DNA of 64,000 nucleotides from Sporosarcina sp. BI001-red (GTDB lineage: Bacteria; Bacillota; Bacilli; Bacillales_A; Planococcaceae). Within the stretch, counting starts at the first letter, position 1; each line of letters starts with the position of its first letter. The notes below the pieces were generated by a model that was not told the origin of the DNA, did not search any database, and was given only the letters and a program-made list of their open reading frames with translations. This document shows, piece by piece, positions 27,830 to 36,793 of the stretch. The stretch spans positions 1 to 64,000 of the forward strand of contig NZ_QQAK01000013.1 of assembly GCF_003384035.1 (NCBI RefSeq), given 5' to 3'. Made by a program: the position numbers and the translations under genes.

Positions 27830-28054
27830 CGAAAAGTAAATAATCATTCAAAGTGATGATGCAGTAGTGAACGAAGCAAGCAGCAACCAGAGACTGGATA
27901 GATGGTGTAAGTCCAGGCACTTCGTTCATGAATTACGTCAACAAGCACTCTTTGAATCCAATGAAGTGGATAAGCGATGCCAGCTTATCAACATGGGTGG
28001 TACCGCGGAGAACTCCTTCGTCCCTGTTATAGGGAACGAATGGAGTTTTTTTTG
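27830..28054 (+). promoter_or_regulatory. T-box leader, probably tyrosine-specific
   Basis: Stem I carries AGTA on its 5' side and CATGAATTACG on its 3' side; by the usual GAA-N-codon spacing the specifier is TAC (Tyr). The T-box GGGTGGTACCGCGG lies at 27995-28008, and a terminator AACTCC...GGAGTT with eight T at 28010-28054. Uncharged tRNA should stabilise the antiterminator and allow the transporter gene to be read. UUA (Leu) is the alternative reading. Confidence 0.9.
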
Positions 28055-28081
28055 TACGCAAAAGTCGAGGAGGACACCGCC

Positions 28082-29482
28082 ATGTTTCACATTCAATCGT
28101 TACTCAAGCCCACATTCTTAGAGTCCATTTCATTGATTCTCTTGATTGTTGGGATGATTAGTGCAAGTATTATCGGATTTGGAGCTGTACCACATTTACC
28201 GATTTTGGCATCCATTTTGCTTCTCATTGGATATGGACTGCTCAAAAAGATTTCCTACAAAGATCTCCAAGACGGAATGACAGAAGGTTCCGGTGCAGGA
28301 ATGGGCGCAGTATTTTTGTTCTTCTTCATTGGCATGCTCATTAGCAGCTGGATGATGAGTGGAACCATTCCAAGTTTGATCAATGCTGGTTTTCTGCTCA
28401 TTACCCCATCTTACTTTTATGCAATTGCGTTCACCGTAACAGCAATTATCGGTATATCGATCGGTAGTTCGTTGACAACTGTTGCTACGGTAGGCGTAGC
28501 ATTGCTCAGTATGTCAGGCGTCCTCGGTCTATCACCAGCGATTGCTGCAGGCGCTATCGTTTCAGGTGCATTCTTTGGAGATAAGATGTCTCCTTTATCT
28601 GATACGACGAACTTGGCATCATCCATCGTTGGCGTGGATCTGTTCGTCCACATTCGCAATATGATGTGGACGACGGTTCCGGCATTTGTCCTGTCCTTTG
28701 GGATCTTTGCGATACTTTCTCCATCGGAGGGGGATGCGAAATTAGATACAATCCAATCATTTCGTGAAGCACTGGCAGAAACCGGTCTGGTTCACTGGAT
28801 ATCATTTCTGCCGTTAGTCATACTAATTGTATTAACGCTGATGAAAGTTCCTGCACTATTGACACTTGCTGCAAGCACAGCTTCAGCAGTCGTGATCGGC
28901 TGTGCGTTACACGTATACAGCGTTTCTCAAGTATTTGGAATTCTATTCGAGGGATTCAAATCGGAGACAGGTGTAGAAGCTGTAGATAGTTTACTAAGTC
29001 GCGGTGGAATTAGCAGTATGTTCTTTACAATCACACTTGTCATCTTAGCTCTTACGATGGGGGGATTGCTGTTTAAGTTAGGGATCGTCCAAACATTACT
29101 TTCCAAAGTCGAACAATCCTTACGTTCAGCAAGTTCTGTAATCGGGGCTTCAGCGTTAACGGCGATTAGCATTAATGTCCTTATTGGTGAACAATACTTA
29201 TCAATCCTGCTAACAGGTCAAGCATTCCAAGGGCAGTTTAAAAAGTTAGGTCTTGCGAGTAAAAACTTGAGCCGCGTGATGGAAGATGCAGGGACCGTCG
29301 TCAATCCGCTCGTTCCATGGAGTGTATGCGGGATATTCATTTCGGGTGTTCTTGGCGTGCCTGTAGGCGATTACTTCGGATTTGCCTTCTTCTGTTTGTT
29401 CTCACCGATCTTGACAGTTTTGTTCAGCCTGTTTGGTAAAACATTGACGTATGAAGACTCAGCAAAAGAACCCCATTCTTAA
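28082..29482 (+). CDS. NhaC-family sodium-coupled transporter (predicted tyrosine transporter)
   Basis: The 466-residue membrane protein has about eleven helices and the NhaC-family segments GISIGSSLTTVATVG and SGAFFGDKMSPLSDTTNLA. The annotated family is Na+/H+ antiporters, but the Tyr T-box in front argues for amino-acid uptake, as proposed before for T-box-linked NhaC proteins such as YheL. ATG at 28082 after CGAGGAGGA is the start; the open frame runs further up through the leader, which is not coding. Confidence 0.88.
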   Translation: MFHIQSLLKPTFLESISLILLIVGMISASIIGFGAVPHLPILASILLLIGYGLLKKISYKDLQDGMTEGSGAGMGAVFLFFFIGMLISSWMMSGTIPSLINAGFLLITPSYFYAIAFTVTAIIGISIGSSLTTVATVGVALLSMSGVLGLSPAIAAGAIVSGAFFGDKMSPLSDTTNLASSIVGVDLFVHIRNMMWTTVPAFVLSFGIFAILSPSEGDAKLDTIQSFREALAETGLVHWISFLPLVILIVLTLMKVPALLTLAASTASAVVIGCALHVYSVSQVFGILFEGFKSETGVEAVDSLLSRGGISSMFFTITLVILALTMGGLLFKLGIVQTLLSKVEQSLRSASSVIGASALTAISINVLIGEQYLSILLTGQAFQGQFKKLGLASKNLSRVMEDAGTVVNPLVPWSVCGIFISGVLGVPVGDYFGFAFFCLFSPILTVLFSLFGKTLTYEDSAKEPHS

Positions 29483-29486
29483 CATA

Positions 29487-29526
29487 CAAAAGCAGTGGCC
29501 CGAAAAACATGGGCCACTGCTTTTGT
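29487..29526. terminator. Bidirectional terminator between the NhaC-type gene and bpsB
   Basis: AAAAGCAGTGGCCC pairs with GGGCCACTGCTTTT. It serves both convergent genes. Confidence 0.92.
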
Positions 29527-30066
29527 TCATTTCAATGCAAACTTCTCTTTATAATTGGTTGCGTCTTTTAATGCTTGTTCTTCTTGAGGGATTCGGACTG
29601 ACATCATCCAGGCATTCAGCAACGTGAAGACAATGGCTGTGATATAGGCGCCGAATATCATAGGCAGGACGAGGATTTCTGTCGCAACAATAACATAGTT
29701 AGGATGTCGGATGAATTTATAAGGCCCTTTCATGACAACATCCGCACCAGGTAGAATGATAATCTTGGTATTCCAATACTTTCCGAGGGAGGCGAGACAC
29801 CAAACACGCAGCACTTGTGTGAGTAGGAATATCGTCAATAACACAGCCCAGATTGGAGACAGTGCAGGTTTTCGAATGAGTACTTCGAGTAGTAAGGAGA
29901 CAAAGAAAGCCGTATGCAGAAGTACAATTGCCGGATAGTGACGTGCACCAGCTTCGAAGGCACCTTGGGATTTCATTCGTTTCTCGTTGTTTTTAGCAAT
30001 GACTAATTCTGCAAGTCGTTGAAGGATGACAATTGAAATTACAATCCAGAAGAACAATTTAGCCAC
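29527..30066 (-). CDS. bpsB: Isoprenylcysteine carboxyl methyltransferase-like protein BpsB (YpbQ)
   Basis: The 179-residue membrane protein has four or five helices and the ICMT motif GPYKFIRHPNYV. In B. subtilis the YpbQ protein O-methylates the alkylpyrones made by the neighbouring type III polyketide synthase. Here it lies one base after the synthase gene on the same strand, so the same job is likely. Confidence 0.88.
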   Translation of the reverse strand: MAKLFFWIVISIVILQRLAELVIAKNNEKRMKSQGAFEAGARHYPAIVLLHTAFFVSLLLEVLIRKPALSPIWAVLLTIFLLTQVLRVWCLASLGKYWNTKIIILPGADVVMKGPYKFIRHPNYVIVATEILVLPMIFGAYITAIVFTLLNAWMMSVRIPQEEQALKDATNYKEKFALK

Positions 30067-30067
30067 C

Positions 30068-31144
30068 TCATTCCCATTTCAACAGTTGAAGTTCTCCGCA
30101 AAATCCTGGCCCCAGTGCAGCAAGTACACCGTATTCTCCTTTTGAAGGCTTCGCTTCCATGAATTCTTTCAAAACATAAAGGACCGTTGGAGACGACATG
30201 TTTCCGTTCATCCGTAATACATTCCTTGAAATCTCCGTCATTGAACTGTTGAAGTTAAGCGCTTCTTCATACGCTTCTAACACCTTTTTTCCTCCAGGGT
30301 GGGCGACAAAATGGGAAATATCTTGGTCTGTCAGGTCATACTTGTTTAAAAATTGGTGGACAAACGGACCGAGCCAATCGCTAATGATGACTGGAATGCT
30401 TTTAGAGAAAACAACGTACAAACCGCTATTTTTCACATCCCATCCCATGACATCTTCAGAATCAGGCATTAGCTTGGATGTCGTTGCAACAATTGAAGGT
30501 CGTACCTGCTTGGAGCGTAATTTAGAATGGTCACCAGCAACTAAAGCACAGGCAACTCCGTCTGAAAATAACGAGACCCCAACAAGATTACTCTTAGAAT
30601 AATCATCTTTCTGGAACGTGAGGCTGCATAGCTCAATCGCAAGGACGAGTACATTTGCTTCCGGATAAGCCATACAGAATTCGTTGGCCCGACTTAACCC
30701 TGAAGCACCGCCCGCACACCCAAGGCCCCAAAGGGGAATGCGTTTTACATCATCTCGGAAGGGGAGATTATTCATAATGCGTGCATCAATACTAGGGGTT
30801 GCAATGCCTGTACTTGAGACAAAAATAATGGCATCGATATCTTTGTAGTCGACTTTTTGATCTAACATAGCAGATTCTAGACACGCAGTGACTGCGGCAG
30901 TTCCATACTCAATCGCACGTGTTATGTACAACTCGTTACGTTCTTCGAAATCGTGGGCTTGCCCATACCACTCGAGCGGCATGCAGACATTACGCTGTTC
31001 GATATCGCCATTTTGAAACACAGTTAACAGCCGTTCAATATCTTTGAAACGTCCACTGAAAACGGAACGTGATAGTTCAACAGCTTCTTCTTGTTTAATA
31101 AGATTTGGTGGTAAATGAGTGCTCACGGATAGAATTTGGGGCAT
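30068..31144 (-). CDS. bpsA: Type III polyketide synthase BpsA
   Basis: This chalcone-synthase-fold enzyme condenses long-chain acyl-CoA with malonyl-CoA to alkylpyrones. The 358 residues contain the active-site Cys143 in WGLGCAGGASGL, His in HFVAHPGGKK and Asn in RMNGNMSSPTV, completing the Cys-His-Asn triad. GGAGG precedes the start. It forms a two-gene operon with bpsB; the lipid products may be membrane components or signals. Confidence 0.93.
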   Translation of the reverse strand: MPQILSVSTHLPPNLIKQEEAVELSRSVFSGRFKDIERLLTVFQNGDIEQRNVCMPLEWYGQAHDFEERNELYITRAIEYGTAAVTACLESAMLDQKVDYKDIDAIIFVSSTGIATPSIDARIMNNLPFRDDVKRIPLWGLGCAGGASGLSRANEFCMAYPEANVLVLAIELCSLTFQKDDYSKSNLVGVSLFSDGVACALVAGDHSKLRSKQVRPSIVATTSKLMPDSEDVMGWDVKNSGLYVVFSKSIPVIISDWLGPFVHQFLNKYDLTDQDISHFVAHPGGKKVLEAYEEALNFNSSMTEISRNVLRMNGNMSSPTVLYVLKEFMEAKPSKGEYGVLAALGPGFCGELQLLKWE

Positions 31145-31327
31145 GCGCGGACCTCCTATTGTCGTTAGTTCACTAATTTCCTAAAACAAGTAAATGTAAA
31201 CGTTATCAAGCAATAAACAAGTAAAACATATAAGAGTCTTGTACACTTGATTCAATAAGACTTACCTGCAAATTAAAAACGTTGTGGGTGTCGGTCTGAC
31301 CAAATCAAACAAAAGGAGAGGATTATC

Positions 31328-31627
31328 ATGAAGCTTATTGAAACGCCAAGCCAACTAAACAGTAAAGCGAAATCGGTAGAGCAAGTATGTGCAATTCCAA
31401 ATGCCAACGTACTGAATATTCAACTGCGTGCCGGAGAGGAAGTAGCCGAGCATGACTCAGACAAAGAAGTTCTGATCATCGTTAAAAAAGGAAAAGTTCG
31501 ATTTACAGTGGAAGGCACTCCGGTTACGGTTTCAGAAGAAAATATCCTTCACATGGCACCTTATGAAAAACATAGTTTGTTTGCAGAAACCGATACCGAT
31601 ATTTGTGTCTTCCAAATTACACCGTAA
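31328..31627 (+). CDS. Small cupin-domain protein
   Basis: The 99-residue protein is a single cupin barrel: RAGEEVAEHDSDKEVLIIVKKG, then MAPYEKHSLF with further metal-type His. The first motif has one His instead of the usual two, so metal binding is uncertain. GGAGAGG precedes ATG. It stands alone between bpsA and the yqxD-type gene. The substrate is unknown. Confidence 0.82.
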   Translation: MKLIETPSQLNSKAKSVEQVCAIPNANVLNIQLRAGEEVAEHDSDKEVLIIVKKGKVRFTVEGTPVTVSEENILHMAPYEKHSLFAETDTDICVFQITP

Positions 31628-31692
31628 CGAAATTAGGATATGCAGCGAACATGTGTAATATGAGTACAAGCTATAACGAAATGCATAATCAT

Positions 31693-32127
31693 TTACTGCG
31701 ATAGGAGTTTCGTTAGACTGCTTTGAAACGCTTCGTTCTGTTCAACGGAGCGTTTTTTAGGTCCTTTCAAACGTCCGCCCGCTTGACGCACCTTTTGTGC
31801 AAAGTGGCGGGAATACAGTAGCTGATCAATGTTTGCATCTGTATACCATCTTCCATTTTGGTCAATCGGACGTCCCCCTTTAGCAAGTGCCATCGCAGCA
31901 AGACCATAATCTTGCGTGACGACAACATCGTCTGATTGGATCTTGTTGACTAGTACAAAATCCACCGCATCTGCCCCTTTTGAAACTACGATGGTTTCTG
32001 CTCCATCACGCACCATTTCATGTGCAGTGTCACAAATCAGGAAACAAGGGATTTCATAGGACTTAGCAGTACGAATCGTAATGTCAACGACTGGACATCC
32101 ATCCGCATCGACTAATATTTTCATCAT
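31693..32127 (-). CDS. yqxD: UPF0178 / DUF188 protein (YqxD/YaiI family)
   Basis: The 144-residue protein starts MMKILVDADGCPV and contains VSKGADAVDFVLVNKIQ and VVTQDYGLAAMALAKG, the conserved acidic PIN-like signature of this family. The function is unproven; a nuclease-like fold is suggested. ATG follows GGGGTGATAG. It stands alone on the minus strand. Confidence 0.9.
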   Translation of the reverse strand: MMKILVDADGCPVVDITIRTAKSYEIPCFLICDTAHEMVRDGAETIVVSKGADAVDFVLVNKIQSDDVVVTQDYGLAAMALAKGGRPIDQNGRWYTDANIDQLLYSRHFAQKVRQAGGRLKGPKKRSVEQNEAFQSSLTKLLSQ

Positions 32128-32196
32128 TCTATCACCCCACTTAATTAGAGCGTATCACAGCCACCTGTTAAAAATCATTTTTTCAAGACTATGGAT

Positions 32197-32221
32197 GTTT
32201 GTTTCATCTACTCTAGGGAAT
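32197..32221 (+). promoter_or_regulatory. Candidate sigma-B promoter of the 76-residue protein
   Basis: GTTTGT (32197-32202), 13 bases, GGGAAT (32216-32221). The -10 box is a full match to GGGWAW; the -35 box has two mismatches. Confidence 0.45.
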
Positions 32222-32262
32222 ACTTATAGAAAAATATGGTGACTGAAGAGAGGAGAGGGAAT

Positions 32263-32493
32263 GTGAATACCCCAGAAAATAGTCAGATGACTGTGGAAGA
32301 AGCGGAAAAGTATGGTCGTCAAATGGATGCAAAAAACCGTGCATTAGAGAAAACACATTATTTGGATGAAACCCCCGTGAAGCAAGGGAAAGTGTCACAG
32401 CCTCTATCAGAAGAAGAAATCAAGAAGCGCACAGGTTCTGGAAACTTTGAAAATGCTCAGGACTCCGGATCAATGGGCTCCATTAACAGCTAA
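32263..32493 (+). CDS. Small hydrophilic hypothetical protein, 76 residues
   Basis: A GTG start at 32263, after AGGAGAGGG, gives MNTPENSQMTVEEAEKY. The protein is charged, without Cys or membrane segment, and has a Gly/Ser-rich tail. I do not recognise a family. A sigma-B-like promoter suggests a general stress or stationary-phase role. A terminator follows directly. Confidence 0.7.
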   Translation: MNTPENSQMTVEEAEKYGRQMDAKNRALEKTHYLDETPVKQGKVSQPLSEEEIKKRTGSGNFENAQDSGSMGSINS

Positions 32494-32522
32494 ACCATTC
32501 CTGTACTCGGAATGGTTTTTTT
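32492..32522 (+). terminator. Terminator after the 76-residue protein gene
   Basis: AACCATTCC pairs with GGAATGGTT around seven bases and is followed by T. Confidence 0.9.
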
Positions 32523-32619
32523 GTGCTTTCAATTATTCGAATCCTCTATTTTCACATGGTACACTAGTGAAGGTTGACTAGTTACATAACGAACTTATAG
32601 AAGAATGGGGAGAACGAAT

Positions 32620-34002
32620 ATGACAGAAGTGAAGTTGCTATTTACGCAAGACGCTGCAATTCAACAAAATGAGGATTTAAAAACGTTTATTAAGCAATTA
32701 CAAGCGGGGTCAGGAGCTTCAGTCTATTCAGAAGGACGTCAGTGGTATGTGATGGCTGAGAAAGTTGGGAAAACAGGTTGTCTGGAAACGGTTCGTGCTA
32801 TGGCCGGTACTGCAGCTAGAGAATTGAGCCGCGGTAAAGTATCTTCGGCAACATTGGATGTTCATGCGCTCAATAATGGTTTTCCAGACGTATCCCCAGA
32901 AGAAGCAGTCACTGCATTTGTAGAAGGTTGGCATTTAGGAGCCTATCAGTTCCTGACATACAAATCTAAATCTGAACCATTCTGCACGAAATTGACAATT
33001 GAAGGTGCATCTGAAAAAGCAGTTCAAACCGGTGAACAACGGGCGGAAGCTGTCTCTTATTCACGTGATCTTATGAACGAATTGTCGGATGTATTGAATC
33101 CAGAATCCTATCCGGAACGTTTGAAAGACGTGTTTAAAGATACAGATGCAACAGTTATCGTTCACGACAAGGCAAAACTGGAAGAGATGAAGATGAATGG
33201 CGTTCTCACTGTAGGACGAGGCAGTCGCTATGCTCCTTCTTTCGTAGAAGTTTCCTACAGCAAAAATCCATCAAAACCGCTCGTTGCGCTTGTAGGTAAA
33301 GGTGTCACGTTCGATACAGGCGGTATTAGTTTAAAAAGCGGTAAAGATTTAAGTGATATGCGTATGGATATGGGTGGATCAGCAGCAGTTGCAGGGGCAA
33401 TGAAGCTGCTCGTAGAAAGTGGAGCTGATGTCAACGTTGTGGCGTTGATCCCCATGGTTGAAAATACGCCGGATAATACGGCTGTACTTCCAGGAGAAGT
33501 CATTCAGTACAAAAATGGGCACACCGTGCAGGTCGGCAATACGGATGCAGAGGGCCGTTTGATTTTAGCTGATGGACTGCTTCGGGCTGGTGAACTAAAA
33601 GCAGACTATGTAGTGGACATTGCAACTTTGACTGGATCTATTGAAAATGCACTAGGTTCTGAACTCGCTGGTGTTTTCGGAGATGAAGAACTCGCAAGCA
33701 AGATGAAAGCAATCGGAGCGAAAAATGGAGATGCAGTTTGGCCAATGCCGTTAGTCGATGCTTATGACGAAACGCTGCAAAGTGATTATGCAGATTTCAA
33801 TAACATCAGCTCCCTCAGCTTTGCCGGATCGATTACCGCGGCACTTTTCTTACGCCGTTTCGTATCTAAAGATTCACGCTGGTTACACGTGGATATGGCA
33901 GGAATGATGCAAAAAACATCAAACTCAGGCTACTATCCAAAGACAGCAACAGGCTATGGCGCGCGTTTGCTGGCGGATTTCGTCTCAGAGATTTCAAAGT
34001 AA
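32620..34002 (+). CDS. pepA: Leucyl aminopeptidase (M17 family)
   Basis: The 460-residue cytosolic metallo-aminopeptidase shows KGVTFDTGGISLK (metal-binding Lys and Asp), MRMDMGGSAAV and the M17 signature NTDAEGRLILAD. ATG at 32620 follows TGGGGAG; an in-frame ATG at 32605 lacks a ribosome site. The N-terminal domain is divergent, as usual. It stands alone between terminators. Confidence 0.93.
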   Translation: MTEVKLLFTQDAAIQQNEDLKTFIKQLQAGSGASVYSEGRQWYVMAEKVGKTGCLETVRAMAGTAARELSRGKVSSATLDVHALNNGFPDVSPEEAVTAFVEGWHLGAYQFLTYKSKSEPFCTKLTIEGASEKAVQTGEQRAEAVSYSRDLMNELSDVLNPESYPERLKDVFKDTDATVIVHDKAKLEEMKMNGVLTVGRGSRYAPSFVEVSYSKNPSKPLVALVGKGVTFDTGGISLKSGKDLSDMRMDMGGSAAVAGAMKLLVESGADVNVVALIPMVENTPDNTAVLPGEVIQYKNGHTVQVGNTDAEGRLILADGLLRAGELKADYVVDIATLTGSIENALGSELAGVFGDEELASKMKAIGAKNGDAVWPMPLVDAYDETLQSDYADFNNISSLSFAGSITAALFLRRFVSKDSRWLHVDMAGMMQKTSNSGYYPKTATGYGARLLADFVSEISK

Positions 34003-34023
34003 GTACAATTAGAAGTTTGGCCG

Positions 34024-34053
34024 AAACGCATTGCTTAAAGCAATGCGTTTTTA
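34024..34053 (+). terminator. Terminator of pepA
   Basis: AAACGCATTGC pairs with GCAATGCGTTT, then T5. Confidence 0.92.
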
Positions 34054-34243
34054 CTTTCTCTAGTTATTTAAGAGAGTGCAGAAGAGGATAGTTGCGGCGT
34101 CATCTATATAGGAAAAATTAAATTAAATTCTTTAAAGAATGGTAATAATAGCTAATTTGTCTGCGGAAAAATGTTACAATGAAACTAATGGTAGAAAAAT
34201 CTGATTTAATTGAAAGAATAGAAACTATAAGGGGGAATTAATA

Positions 34244-34783
34244 ATGGGAAGCAAGGGGTTATATTTAATCGATAAAAAAGAAGGTATGAATGGGGAGTTT
34301 GGCAAGTTAGTTTCCATGATGGATTATACAAGAATGACCACAGTAGCAGAAGTGAAAAACTTAACGGCAGAACAACTGGATTTCTTAGTGAATGAAGATG
34401 CAAATTCCATTGGTATGCTGCTAGAGCATATGAATTCTGTTGAAAAGGCCTATCAGATCGATACATTTGAGAAACGTGAATACACGGAAGAGGACATTCA
34501 GGTGCTTAATCCCGGGCTGGAACTGGGGGAAGCAGCAAGGCAGCAGATTAAAGGGAATCCTATTGAATTCTATTTAGAGCAATTGGAACAAACCAGAGAA
34601 AAGACAATCGAGACGTTCAGCAAATTACCGGACACTTGGCTATTCGAACAAGCTCCATTTTGGGACGGGGAACCCGCAAACAACTATTTCAAATGGTTTC
34701 ATGTCATGGAGGATGAATTGAACCACCGGGGGCAAATTAGACTTATTAAGAAAATTATGCGCATGACCTCAAGTGTTATCTAA
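34244..34783 (+). CDS. DinB-superfamily protein
   Basis: The 179-residue four-helix protein has the three-His pattern of DinB/YfiT-like proteins: LLEHMNSVEK near residue 65 and FHVMEDELNHRGQIR near 155. Members are metal-binding and some are bacillithiol or other thiol transferases; this one is unassigned. TAAGGGGG precedes ATG. It begins a stretch of accessory genes. The 238 bases after it contain nothing I recognise. Confidence 0.82.
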   Translation: MGSKGLYLIDKKEGMNGEFGKLVSMMDYTRMTTVAEVKNLTAEQLDFLVNEDANSIGMLLEHMNSVEKAYQIDTFEKREYTEEDIQVLNPGLELGEAARQQIKGNPIEFYLEQLEQTREKTIETFSKLPDTWLFEQAPFWDGEPANNYFKWFHVMEDELNHRGQIRLIKKIMRMTSSVI

Positions 34784-35021
34784 CTCGGAATTATTCATTA
34801 TTGCCCAAACACTATTCTTTGAATCGAACCTTGTATTAAAAAAGCGATGAATGATAAGTAGCAAATAACTGACGCTAAATACGGCTGCTTTCCAACCCAT
34901 TCCAAGCAACGGAGCATATTATTATAAAAGCTTCATCTTCAATCTGGCCATTTACTTACATAAACTACTAGTGAAATCATTCTTGGGAGAGCTATAAAAC
35001 TTAAGAAGGCGGAGATCCATA

Positions 35022-35582
35022 GTGAAAATGAAATTCCCGCTTATTGAAACGGATAGATTGATTTTAAGAGAGGTACAAAATGAGGATTCAAATGATATGT
35101 TCACATATTTATCTGACAAAGATGTTGTGAAACATATGGGTTTAGAACCTTTTCAGACAGAGAAAGAGGTGCTCGAAGAAATAGAATGGTACCAAAAGAT
35201 CTATAAAGATGGTACAGGAATTAGATGGGGGATTACAAACAAGGATGATGGAAGGGTTATAGGAAGTTGTGGTTTTCTAAATATGCAGTCCAGGCATTCT
35301 AAAACTGAAATCGGTTATGAATTAAGCAAAGAGTATTAGGGAAAAGGTATTGCGAGCGAAGTATTGGAAGCGGTAATTAAATATGGGTTTCAACACTTGC
35401 AATTAGAACGAATTGAAGCATTAGTCGAACCTGCTAATTCAGCATCATTGAAATTGTTGGATAAAAAAGGATTTAAAAAAGAAGGGTTATTAAGACATTA
35501 TGAATTTACTTGTGGTAAATTCGATGATTTATATATGTATTCAATTCTAAGAGGCGACATTGTCACTACTTCAAGAATTTGA
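35022..35582 (+). pseudogene. RimJ/RimL-type GNAT acetyltransferase split by a stop codon
   Basis: The first part (GTG 35022 after GGCGGAG) reads MKMKFPLIETDRLILREV up to GYELSKEY, then TAG at 35337-35339. The same frame continues GKGIASEVLEAVIKYGF to a natural stop. The family has Trp at the stop position (EYWGKG), so a single TGG-to-TAG change explains it. The acetyl-CoA-binding half is behind the stop, so the product is dead unless the stop is read through. Confidence 0.88.
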
Positions 35583-35653
35583 ACTTGAATCACAGCCATG
35601 ATCTAAAATAGAGCCAGATTAGGTTGTGGAATTTTTAGGGAGTGAGTAATTCT

Positions 35654-35941
35654 ATGAACGAAAATAAGAATAGAAAGCTACTTTTAATTTTAAGTATTAT
35701 AAGTGTTATAGCTATCTCATTCGTCCCTAACATTGGATTCAGAATCGAGGAAGGTTCTCGTTTTCTTGGATTTCCGGCGGAGTGGTTAGGTCTATACAAG
35801 TATGGTGGTTTTAGTTTTAAGTGGCTGGGTTTTTTGTTTAATTGTGTATTCTTTTATTTAATTTTTAGGTTGTTGATTAAAGTGTTGATTGGTTTGAACC
35901 ATCTGAAAATTAATAAATCTAATAACAACCTTGAAGAATGA
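35654..35941 (+). CDS. Hypothetical small membrane protein, 95 residues
   Basis: Starting MNENKNRKLLLILSII, the protein has two hydrophobic segments (about 6-25 and 55-80) with a short extracellular-type loop between. ATG at 35654 has GGGAGTGA upstream; GTG at 35642 overlaps that site. No family is recognised. Confidence 0.6.
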   Translation: MNENKNRKLLLILSIISVIAISFVPNIGFRIEEGSRFLGFPAEWLGLYKYGGFSFKWLGFLFNCVFFYLIFRLLIKVLIGLNHLKINKSNNNLEE

Positions 35942-36052
35942 ACGAAGTATGTTCAATTATAAAGGCAATTACTTTGTAAGCGATTGAGTCTATACCGCCA
36001 TTAGGTTAGTTTGAAAAGTATAATATCGATCTAGAAGGGATTGGATCAAGAA

Positions 36053-36490
36053 ATGGATATACGGAAGCCAACGGATTTGGAACTTAAAAAGGTTTTAGCT
36101 CTTTCTCCTAAAGCAATTTTTGATGGTACATTGGGCGAAGTAAGTCCGACTGATGAAAAAATTGACCAACTAGTGAAACCTTTGCTCGAGAACGGAAGCT
36201 ATTACTTAATTGCTGTAGAAAACGAAAGGATACTGGGGTGGATCCTGTTAGGAGTGAATAAAGATCAGTTTACTGATATATTGAATGGATTTCTCTATGA
36301 ACTCTTTGTCATTAAAGAATTTAGAGGAAATGGAATCTCCAAAAAGCTAATCGAAGAAGCTATTGAACATTTACGACAAGATGGATACACAGAAGTGCGC
36401 CTTAGTGCTTTTTCAGGTAATAAAGCTATTAAATTGTACGAAAAAATGGGTTTTAAGATCAGGACAGTTACTATGAACTTGCAGTTATAA
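36053..36490 (+). CDS. GNAT-family N-acetyltransferase
   Basis: The 145-residue protein has a single GNAT domain with motif A FLYELFVIKEFRGNGISKKL and motif B SGNKAIKLYEKMGF. The substrate is unknown. ATG at 36053 is chosen; the frame from TTG at 36041 starts on the AAGGGA site itself. It is the intact acetyltransferase of this accessory stretch. Confidence 0.85.
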   Translation: MDIRKPTDLELKKVLALSPKAIFDGTLGEVSPTDEKIDQLVKPLLENGSYYLIAVENERILGWILLGVNKDQFTDILNGFLYELFVIKEFRGNGISKKLIEEAIEHLRQDGYTEVRLSAFSGNKAIKLYEKMGFKIRTVTMNLQL

Positions 36491-36614
36491 AATGTATTCT
36501 ACAGCGAACGGGTTTAACGGTAATCCAAATTCGGGGGCAATTCTAGAACATAAATTCCCAAACATTCAACAAAAGGGCTAAATTGATCGTTAAAGTATAG
36601 ACGAGGAAATTGTA

Positions 36615-36728
36615 GTGGGTTTTTTTATAGGTTTTTCTATTAAAATAATTTCCCTATGGACAATCTACACTCAACTAAGAAAAGGTACAACGCAAAATGA
36701 AGAAATTAAAGAGTTATTGAAGAATTGA
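36615..36728 (+). CDS. Putative 37-residue membrane peptide
   Basis: A GTG start at 36615, seven bases after GAGGAAA, gives MGFFIGFSIKIISLWTIYT, followed by a charged tail ending IKELLKN. One membrane helix plus a charged C-terminus is typical of small Bacillales membrane proteins. Evidence is limited to the ribosome site and composition. Confidence 0.45.
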   Translation: MGFFIGFSIKIISLWTIYTQLRKGTTQNEEIKELLKN

Positions 36729-36793
36729 CTGATAACAACAGATGAAAGCTTACATAATCGGAGGTATTTCTCGCATAAGGTATGTGCTGAAAT

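Noticed and set aside
27867..28121. Open frames within the T-box leader
   Set aside because: The sequence is fully explained by the T-box RNA, and the transporter start at 28082 has its own ribosome site.
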